A stretch of 64,000 bases of DNA, from assembly GCA_022695795.1 (NCBI GenBank), contig MU404155.1, positions 62,001 through 126,000 of the forward strand, in the 5' to 3' direction. This DNA comes from Biscogniauxia marginata. Lineage: Eukaryota > Ascomycota > Sordariomycetes > Xylariales > Xylariaceae. Below the pieces are notes generated by a model. It searched no databases. It was not told the DNA's origin and saw only the letters and a program-made list of their open reading frames with translations. A program made the position numbers and the translations under genes. Shown here in pieces: positions 55,468 to 64,000 of this stretch (positions are counted from its first letter, which is position 1; each line of letters begins with the position of its first letter).

Positions 55468-56764
55468 ATTTGATCTTTTTCCAATGTGACGTGTAGGTAT
55501 AGCGAGTAAATTTCTTGGTTCTAGAAAGAATGTGATTGGCAACTTGGTACTTCATATTATGCCTTATTTGCTAGCCAAGTCTATTGTTAGTAAGGCCAAG
55601 CCAAAAACAACCCGGGGAGTGTGCCGTCACCGACCAATTTCTTCCCTGGGGAGGATCATGTGGGCATTCACGGGATCGTCATGTTAATGTGACATTACGG
55701 CCCTTCATTGCACGTGGACATTTCCCTGTTATGTGTTAGTGCCGAATTATGTGAATGCATGGCCTATTCCGTTGGTCAAACTCTGCTACATACGTAGGTA
55801 TATATGCTTGTTGTGTTACACCACTTTGAGAGTCTTCTTGTGATTGTTCTCAGCGCATATTAATGTGGCCAGTAAGAAATTGCAGTTCCTAACAATTCCT
55901 CTGCGAGGCTGAGGTTTAACACATGACGGTCTCACCCGATCTTTGTAGGAGCCGATCGACCGACCCTATGTGCCGAACTACCTAGGTGCCATCTGAAAGA
56001 GGTGGCATGAGACTTGGATGTGTGCCGTGGGCCGGGGTCTTGTCGGGAAGGCTAGATAAATTGCGGCCCGGCTAGACTTGCCATCGGCGTTGCCACGGGA
56101 AAGCTGAAAATAAGTGCTCGTCCATTGTCGTACTGTCTGCTGAGGACAAGGGGTAAATGGTCTGTTCCCGGGTACACGACGTGGCTGCCTCACTTGGTCT
56201 TGTGGAATGTCAATTCTATTAGTCTTGATAGACGACAACAGGAGTTTGTATAGTTGGCTAACGCAGGAGACACTAGGTAATAAATAGCAGCCACGTAAGG
56301 ACCGGATCTGTTTTGTTGCCTTGCTATGTCACATATGGCAATCCCCATCGCGGGGAAGATCACTGAAGACCTCATAGCGACATGACACGGTGTGGTTTGA
56401 TCCAGGTTTAGTCTTGGTCCTCGTCTTGGGTCTTGGTTTGGGATTGCGAGATGACGCCGATTGGCTAGCTGATCCACGTGGGCGGTTGGGGGGCCTACGA
56501 AAGGAGAAGTGCTTTACGTGTGCGGACTTGTACCAGCATGTCGGAAAGGCTGTGATTGGTCTTGGAGAATAGCGGACGACCACTAATTGGCGATGTGTAG
56601 GACACCCTCCCCTGGCTTGCAGACTGGATGGTGAGGATTTGCGGTTGTGTTGACAGCGGTTACGTGTAGCTGAATTCGAGATGCGACACGAAACATTCAG
56701 CTTACCTAATTGATATTTTCGATATTTTCAGCAGGAATAAAAAGCCTCACTCGGAACAGATAAC

Positions 56765-56774
56765 TACCTAGGTA
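56765..56774. repeat. Palindrome TACCTAGGTA
   Basis: Exact 10-bp palindrome extended to TACCTAGGTAGGT, about 840 bp upstream of the RasGEF start. Confidence 0.9.
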
Positions 56775-57614
56775 GGTCATAAAATATATCTGCCGATATG
56801 TGTAGGTAAGCACCAAGATGCGTGTGTGCTGATAATGAGGAGAGCATGAGTACTAATAACATGATAGGTAAAGACAAGGTGAGATGGAGATGAAGATAAA
56901 AGATAAGAGATAATAGATGTTGATGGATGGGTGCATGAACCTGCTAGCGCCATAATGGAATGCCCCGCCTGCTTGTAGGTGCTGCACAGTACAGAAAAGG
57001 GGAGGGGGACCCCCTGTTCGGTGAGGCTCGAGAGCTCGCCGATAGTGAGGGGCGGAAATTGGGGGAGGAGGGGGCTAAGGGGGGATTTGTATGTATGGGG
57101 GATTGCTGCTGCTCTCGGCTCCGGCTCAATGTCCACCATGTGGGATTCAATTTAACATCCATCGTTGTCGCCCACTTCAACCCACCCCATCGACAACTAA
57201 CTTTTCAGCCTCTGTGAGTGTCGCCCGCGCATCTGGTTCAACGCCCTTTTCTTTTGAGATTCCTAGGCCCGGTGGGCCCATTCCAATGCCTTGGCATCTC
57301 TGAAACCTGCTCTCTTGATTCGACCGGTACCTACAGCTCGGGTAGCTGACGAACATCCACCACCACTAATACACTAATCGCGATTTTTTACGTTGGACGG
57401 CGCACCACCGCGGCGCACCACCAGCAGCCCACCCAATCCACACGAGCCTCGCCACGACCTAATCACCCAACTGGTTTGAGCGCGCCTCTTTTGCCGTGGC
57501 TTGTGCGAGCCTTTCCGCCCACCGTCCATAAGTATATAACATCACGCCTGGCCGACCCAGGACTTGTCTTGGATTAGAAGGGGTGCGTGTCCTCCGTACA
57601 TCCCAGGCCTCATC

Positions 57615-60600
57615 ATGGCTCCCAACAAGGGCGACGTACAGCGTTCTCACAGGTTTCTAGCCGGCTCGGGCACCACTTCGACATCTGCCTTTTCGGGACT
57701 GATCCCATCCATACTTAGGAATCGTCAATCTTCCCGTTCTGCCTCCGTCCCCACGATACCTTTACTCCATTCGAGCGCTACCCCTTCGGCCTTGTCAGTG
57801 TTACCTGACGGTTCCTCTTTTGTCGACGGCATCGCCTCTGCTATACCCAGACGCTCTTTCGATTCCACCGCCGATCATCGTTTTTTCCAGAAACCCGAGC
57901 TCGCAGACGCCTTGGGCCGAGCAAAGCAGCAGCTGACCCCGTTACATCCTCAAGACCGCCATGATCACTTCCAGACGCAGCTTAGATTAGCTCCGCGCGA
58001 AGAGTCATCGATTATATATGATCCCGACGCTTGGGTACGGTTTGTCAAGTAGCACATCTGGTGGGAATTATTGCGGTTTGTGCGACTGACGGTGAAGCTC
58101 CCACAGCCAGAGATCTCGGACACCATGGAGAGTCTCAATATCGCAGTCATAGGTGCCAATGGGGTCGGCAAATCCCATTTCATACAGAGGGCCATGACCC
58201 TGCCGCGTGTCCCGGGACCCAACCCCACGACTGCACGTATCAATATAGACAACATGCCGTACGCAGTTACCCTCTTCGAATTGGATCTCGAATACTTTGA
58301 TGTGGATCCGGATCGCCAGATCAAATGGCCCAAACAAATAGGCGGTGCCATCATGCCTCACGTCAATGGTGTCTTGCTGTTGTACGACGTTATGAATCGA
58401 GATAGCATCGTCGAACTACCCCAGACCCTCAGTAAGTTTTTACACCTCGGCTCCTATCCCTTGACTTTGAGAGCTATGCACGTCTTGTACCGAGTTTTAC
58501 TGGACTAACTTGGGAAGATGCGCTGGTAAATTCATCGCTTCCGGCTGTTCTCGTAGCCACCAAGTGTGATAATCCGGAAGGTTCAAGACAAATCGACACC
58601 GAGGCGGTCGCGGCAGCTTGCCAATCATGTCTCGCAACCTTCAAAACGTCCGCCAGCAAGCCGGAAAGCGCAAGATTAGCATTGTCTTCGCTATTGAAAG
58701 CGTTGGCCCTCAGGAGTCAAGGTAAGTGCAATTCTAAGAACATGTTCTAGCCCCAGCAGGGCATATGAAGAAGGGGTAACTACCAAAATTACAACATAAT
58801 TTTGACCTATTTATCTGTGCTAACTTCTCGCGCCTAAAGAGGGAGACGGCTCCGAAGGAGGGGGCTCGCGGCGCCGAGCGGCTTCGGCGGCGCATCTGGA
58901 TGCTCCACCCGACTCTGTAAATCCACGGCCTCTAAGTCAGCACAGCAAGCATAGTCGTGCTAGCTCTGACATGTCACTACTCCGGGGCTTCTCTGGCCCG
59001 GTAGCCTCCGAGCACCGGCTCTCGAGACCTCCCCGGATTGATTACATGGGTACTCACGGGATTAGCAATTTTCCTGACGTCGCAGAAGATGATACTACCC
59101 AAACTGTTTCTAGCATGCTTCGTTCATCAGGTATTCGGTTAGACCGTACCCAAAACACGAATTCGATATTCGAGATCGAGGACTCGGATGCGGATTCACT
59201 GAAATATGCTGACGACATACCACTACTGCAACGAGGTGACGAAACAGTATTTGAACGGCCGACGAAGAGGCTCGGGGTGAGTTTCGAAGAGTTAATCGAT
59301 CGCCTTATTGCTCCAAAGATGTCTAGGGCAGACAACAACTTTGCCGACGTTTTTTTGTGCTTATATCGGAAATTTGCAACCCCTAGGGAGCTCTTTTCGG
59401 GCATCTTGTCACGGCTGGACCGCGTCAAGGATGAAAAATCGGTCCACTACCTTACAAGAACGTCTTCGCAACTGCGTATTATTGAAGTGGTTGCTAAATG
59501 GGTTGGGACATATCCGGGGGACTTTGCACGACCGGCGTCGAGGAGGGCCTTGGATGATTTCATAAATCATTTGTCTACCGAACCGATATTCTCTGCCGCC
59601 GCACAACAAATGCGCAAGACATTAGAGGAAAGCGTAATGGAGGATGATGATACAGGCTGGGCAAAAGGGGACACGGCTGAAGATGCTCAGTCGAACACGG
59701 GGCTATCGAACCCAGCGAGGGATACCTCGAAACAGGGCAACGATTTGTCAGAAAGCATGAGTTCGCTAAGTGTCGATAGTGCGATAGAGCGGCGGCCTTC
59801 GGCTAGCTCCTCTTTGAGCACAGAGCCAGGGAAGATGCATACATTCCAGTTTCATTCGTATGACGACTACGAACGCGAGGCGTCGACCATGGTGCCCACT
59901 TACACGCTGCCACTGACCAAATTTCGATATCACATATTTATGGATACGTCAAACGACGACATTGCAGACGAGATGACGCGGATCGACTGGGTTATGTTTT
60001 CGTCGATACGTATTCGCGATTTGGTGCGGCATGTTAGTCTGTCTACCGAGCAGAAGGAGAGATGCAAAACGATGAAGAACGTCAACCGCATGATTGCCCA
60101 TTTCAACCACATCGCGACGTGGGTCTCGAACATGATTCTCATGCGAGATAAGGCGAAACATCGAGCGCAGATGCTGGAGAAGTTCATGTGGATCGCGTTG
60201 AAATTGAGACAGCTCAATAACTACAATGGCCTCGCGGCGGTGCTCGCTGGGATCAACGGAACAGCGATACATCGCCTTTCACAAACCCGAACGCTCGTGC
60301 CGGCCGATGTGCAAAAACGGTTCGCAAGATTGGTACTCTTAATGGGAACACAGAAAAGCCACTTTGCCTATCGATTGGCGTGGGAGAACTCTCCACTGCC
60401 ACGCATCCCCTTCATGCCCTTGCACCGCAGGGACCTCGTGTCTGCCGAGGAGGGCAGCATGACATTTGTAGGGCCGCAGGGCAATCGGATCAACTGGAAG
60501 AAGTTTGAGGTTCTCGGCGAAGTCATCTTGCCGATAATGAAGAGCCAGGGTACGCCGTATCCTAACCTCTCGAAGCACGACACGGCTAGAGAGCTTATCT

Positions 60601-60792
60601 TGGACTGCCTGATGCCTACGGATGAAGAGGTATGAAGCCCTATGCCTTGCCCTAACAGGCTACTATGAGGACGCGTAGACGACTAACTCGGGACAATAGG
60701 ATATTTATCAGCGGAGCATCCAGGTGGAGAGTCCTGCGGGCGGAACGGTGGAGACGGGGAAGAAGAAGTTTCCCTGGTTTGCCAAGTCATAG
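57615..60792 (+). CDS. Ras guanine-nucleotide exchange factor with N-terminal GTPase-like domain
   Basis: Five exons (57615-58034, 58107-58431, 58518-58721, 58840-60629, 60700-60792) give about 943 aa. After a disordered N-terminus, residues 150-310 form a P-loop domain: GANGVGKS (Walker A, about 156-163), a VLLLYDVMNRDSI strand-helix like small GTPases, and VATKCD replacing the NKxD guanine motif; no clear DxxG is visible. A Ser-rich linker leads to a RasGEF_N domain (about 460-570) and a catalytic CDC25-type RasGEF domain (about 690-930) with NVNRMIAHFNHIATWVSNMIL and LRQLNNYNGLAAVLAGINGTAIHRL. It should load GTP on Ras or Rap proteins at membranes. The first donor is ambiguous (58035 or 58044; both in frame). 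If the last intron is retained, the protein ends four residues later at DEEV instead of adding 30 residues. Confidence 0.85.
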
Positions 60793-62035
60793 GTTGGGCT
60801 TTATTGTGAGCAGGAGAGTTGCAGGCGTTCGGCATTGACGCAGCGGGCTTGACAAATAGAAGGCCGTTTTTGGCTGGGGGGAAATTCGACACCCATGGTT
60901 TCATTATCTGGTATAGATATGGATTGGACGGATGGATATGTCTGGGCACGCTACTTTGCAGACTGGGTGGATGGCGGGATTTACAAGAAATTTACATATT
61001 TACGATCGTGGATACTACCTAACCTGCCCTATGTCTGTTTTTATTTCTATCAAATAGCCCTTGCACGTTTATTCTGGTGGTCGGCCACCCGTGGTAGATG
61101 TTTGCTACATACTGCATGCCACGGTCCTCAACAAGTTGATGTGTATGCAAAGAATAATACCTATAATTTAAAGTAACCTACCGACCTGCTGTTACATATT
61201 ATGCATGCAGAGAGAAGAAAGAGAAAGAGAAGAGAAAGTGAAGAGAAAGTGCCTCGTCGTATAATTTCGGGTTCTGTTTTCTTTTTCCCTTTTCCGTCTT
61301 ATTTATGGGGTTGAATGATTGGTAGTGTAGATAGCCTTTATAGTTCTAGACCGTCGGTGGTGGTCGATGTCTTATCGCTTATATCGCTTAGCAGGCTTTG
61401 GTACCCAAAAACCCCATGGGCATAAACCGTGATCCGACGGATGTCCCATATCTTCTTAGCACGGTACCTAAATGCAGGTCGGTCAGTGATGTCATTAGCA
61501 CCCCCACTTTCTACTACCCCTCACGACTGTGAAGTGGGCTGCGTCCCGTCTGTTGAGCTATCTTATGTATTACCTACCTGTCACTTTGTCTACCTACCTA
61601 ACCAGATATAACTAACTGCTAAGCGCTGTACCACCACCTTAGGTACATGTAGGTATGAATATGTAGTGACGGGACTTTATCTGCCTGTTAGGCTTGTTAG
61701 GCCCGTCGGGCTTTTCTAGCTTGTCTCGCTTGCTAGCTCTTCTCTTTTTTTGTGCATCCTTCGCTCTTGAATTAGAGCTCCATTGCTCCATCCTACTCTC
61801 ACGTCCTCCTCGTATATCGGCTTGCCTGAATCAGATAGTGGTGTCTAGGTTGCCGCTCGCGTACCTGTTTGATCTACACTACATACCATACCGCTTTCTA
61901 CCCCAAGCTCCGGCCATCTTCTACAAAACATCATTATCCTCTTGATTACACTAGATTGCCGGTCCTGACTGTTGTGTGCGCTCCTGGATCCGTGCCCGTG
62001 GAAATCTGCTCTCGTGCCACCAGACTCACGCCAAC
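60793..62035. other. Spacer between the RasGEF and GH63-like genes
   Basis: This 1.24-kb region holds the RasGEF 3' UTR and the GH63-like promoter and leader. A purine run (61208-61250), TACCTACC words (61565-61605) and a TTAGGTACATGTAGGTA element (61639-61655) are present. The pyrimidine-rich leader before 62036 is typical of fungal promoters. No gene is supported. Confidence 0.55.
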
Positions 62036-64000
62036 ATGGTTGTAGTCGACAACCACGAATACCTCACTGAAGAAGAGAAGCGTCTCGAGGAGGATCGCAC
62101 CCGCAGCAAGTATTGGAAGAAATGGGGTCCCTACGTTTCTGAGCGCCAGTGGGCCACAGGTAAGCAGGCATGCTTTCGTTCTATCTGGACGATCGACTAA
62201 CCCGCTGCCTCTAGTGCGAGAGGATTACAGCGCAGACGGTGATGCCTGGGGTCGTGAGTGCTTCCCTGCTTTTGGCTGCAACGGTGCTGCTTGTGTGATT
62301 CTGTTAATTAACCTGATTCGTAACTCCTGGCAGACTTCAACCACGATCACGCCCGATCTCGAGCTTACCGCTGGGGCGAAGACGGCATTGCTGGGGTCTC
62401 TGACACCCATGGTCTGCAGAACATTGCCTTTTCCTTCTGGAACGAAGAAGAGTTTGTGTCCAGCCGCCTCAGTAGCAAATAACTCTTTGCTGACTACTAG
62501 TCAGCCCCTTTCTTAAAGAGCGACTCTTTGGTCTAGCAAATCCTCAGGGAAACCATGGCGAAAGTATTAAGGAAGCGCACTTTCACCTTGATAACACTCC
62601 TGTAAGGCCTATCTTGACCCCTGAGCTGAAGTTTTTATACTGATCTAGCAATTGTATAGACTGTAAGCATCCGCCTGACGCCCCCTGCCGAAAGGACATA
62701 TACTTACCGATCGTAATTAGCATTCCTACATGAAATATCTCTACAAGTATCCACAGAAAGCCTTCCCTTATGAAGATCTCCTCAAGGAGAATGCTCGAAG
62801 ATCGAAGCTTGAGAAGGAATACCAAATCATTGATACCGGCATATTCGAGGAGGACCGGTACTGGGATATTATCATTGAGACCGCCAAGGAGGACCACGAC
62901 CCTGACGAGATCCTATTCCGTGTAACCGCCTGGAACAGAGGTCCTGAACCAGCTCCTCTCCACATCATACCTCAGGTTTGGTTCCGTAATACCTGGGCCT
63001 GGGGCCGGGAGCCGGCAGACAAGAAGCCATCCATATCGGAGTATGCCGAGAATATGACCAAGTCGACACACCCTAAGCTTGGGGATCGCTACGTCCTCCT
63101 GTCACCATCTCCCGGCGTTGGCGTGAGTGGGGAAGACGTAAACCCAGAACTTCTCTTCACCGACAATGACACCAACTACGAACTCCTGTACGGCCAGGAG
63201 AATAAGACCCCATACGTCAAGGATGCTTTCCATGATTATATTGTTGATGGCAAAAAGGCTGCCGTAAACCCAGCTGGCACTGGCACAAAATGTGCCGCGT
63301 GGTTCCAATTCAACGAGTCAGGGGGTGTCGGCCCTAGTGAATGCGCAGGTAAGCATTTCCGAGTATGTCGCTGTATCATAATACTGAATTGTGGTTGTAT
63401 TCGGTAGTTGTCCGTTTCCGGTTCTCGAAGAAGGGCGAGACCTACCTCGATGAAGAAGAATTTGATGACATAATTGAGAAGCGAAGAGAGGAGGCCGACG
63501 ACTTCTACTACCGCATCAGCCCTTTGCCAATGTCTGACGATCTTCGAAATATCCAACGTCAGGCATTCTCGGGCATGATGTGGTGTAAGCAGCACTACAA
63601 TTTCATCTGGGACCAGTGGGCTAACGGTGATCCTGCTCAACCTCCACCGCCCCCGGAAAGGAAAGAAATCCGAAATTCCCAGTGGAAACATATGTACATT
63701 GACGACATCTTGTCTATGCCGGACTCTTGGGAATATCCTTTCTTTGCCGCATGGGACTCTGCGTTCCACTGCATTTCCCTCGCTATGATTGACCCGCAGT
63801 TCGCGAAGAAGCAGATCGATCTGTTCACGAGAGAATGGTATCTCCATCCAAATGGCCAACTCCCTGCGTAAGTTCTCGCCTGCTTCTCTTTAGACTTACA
63901 CCAGAAAACTCACGAGAGTATCAGGTACGAGTGGAATTTCGGGGATGTAAACCCGCCAGTCCATGCATGGGCAACTTTCCGCGTCTTCAAGATCGAACGC
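62036..64000 (+). CDS. GH63-like glycoside hydrolase (MGH1-like), 3' end outside window
   Basis: Seven exons are visible: 62036-62159, 62215-62253, 62334-62451, 62505-62601, 62721-63348, 63408-63867 and 63925 to the window end, encoding the first 514 residues. The N-terminus ([36 protein letters not shown]) and [24 protein letters not shown] block resemble the fungal proteins annotated as mannosylglycerate-hydrolase/GH63-like. Later come [25 protein letters not shown] and an (alpha/alpha)6-barrel start with [28 protein letters not shown] and PWE-like [15 protein letters not shown], where a catalytic acid may lie (the Asp of AAWDSAFH), and [16 protein letters not shown]. No signal peptide is present, so it is probably cytosolic. 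Substrate is uncertain. The fourth acceptor (after 62504) was picked because it restores [11 protein letters not shown]. Confidence 0.82.

Larger units (their letters stand above)
53790..57614. other. 3.8-kb divergent spacer between the DUF726 gene and the RasGEF gene
   Basis: This long region separates two divergent genes. It is AT-rich with many TACCTA/TAGGTA words, two exact TACCTAGGTA palindromes (54376 and 56765), a 10-bp tandem repeat (54199-54227), a 7-bp tandem repeat (55447-55467), and CACGTG at about 55711 and 56475. Around 56400-56440 the word CTTGG recurs. Open frames here are short and show no known domain. A long 5' leader for the RasGEF gene (from about 57200) is plausible. Confidence 0.5.

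Noticed and set aside
55164..55484. 106-codon minus-strand frame in the 3.8-kb spacer
   Set aside because: Aromatic- and Cys-rich translation without family resemblance; probably chance.

Overview
The window looks like a chromosomal segment of a filamentous ascomycete (Pezizomycotina, most likely Sordariomycetes and perhaps Xylariales). The evidence is short GT-AG introns of about 50-240 nt in most genes, fungal-specific families (a Skg6/Tos2-type polarity protein, a DUF7580 protein, a LaeA-like methyltransferase, an SPX-ankyrin-GDPD Pho81/NUC-2 protein) and long gene-poor spacers full of microsatellites. The lineage call rests on protein style and not on a search. I rebuilt exon structures by hand from splice signals, frame and family knowledge, so junctions are predictions. 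I found no convincing tRNA, rRNA or CRISPR.

Layout: the C-terminal end of a type-B carboxylesterase (1-698); a Ser/Thr-rich single-pass membrane protein (2963-4324, -); a 5-kb gene-free stretch; a Skg6/Tos2-like membrane protein (9348-11474, -); a DHX35-type DEAH helicase (13489-15529, -) divergent from a Cue5-like ubiquitin-binding protein (16200-17699, +); an AT-rich, repeat-scarred gap; the PHO81/nuc-2 phosphate sensor (21041-24629, +); and a four-TM membrane protein (24949-25815, -).

The most accessory-looking part is 26.7-31.6 kb. It holds a DUF7580 gene broken by two frameshifts, one of them a clean 4-nt tandem duplication, facing away from a second fungal-specific gene that stops inside what should be a C2H2 zinc finger. 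After it come a LaeA-like methyltransferase (31655-33735, +), COX11 (33924-35079, -), an FAD oxidoreductase (35578-37260, -), the Qb-SNARE VTI1 (39078-40124, +), RRP12 (40894-44682, -), alpha-SNAP SEC17 (45180-46235, -), FAD synthetase FAD1 (48065-49381, +), a mitochondrial GatC-like subunit (50082-50792, +), a DUF726/Mil1-type lipase (51161-53789, -), a RasGEF carrying a GTPase-like N-terminal domain (57615-60792, +), and the 5' part of a GH63-like glycosidase (62036 to the window end).

Most genes are housekeeping and unrelated in pathway. VTI1 and SEC17 both act in SNARE-mediated fusion; COX11 and the GatC-like protein both act in mitochondria. The main unexplained signals are an inverted-repeat motif built from TACCT and AGGTA half-sites that recurs in spacers, an apparently split start codon in PHO81, stop-free introns whose length is a multiple of three, very small exons, a strong hairpin in the leader of the Skg6-like gene, and the broken DUF7580 locus.
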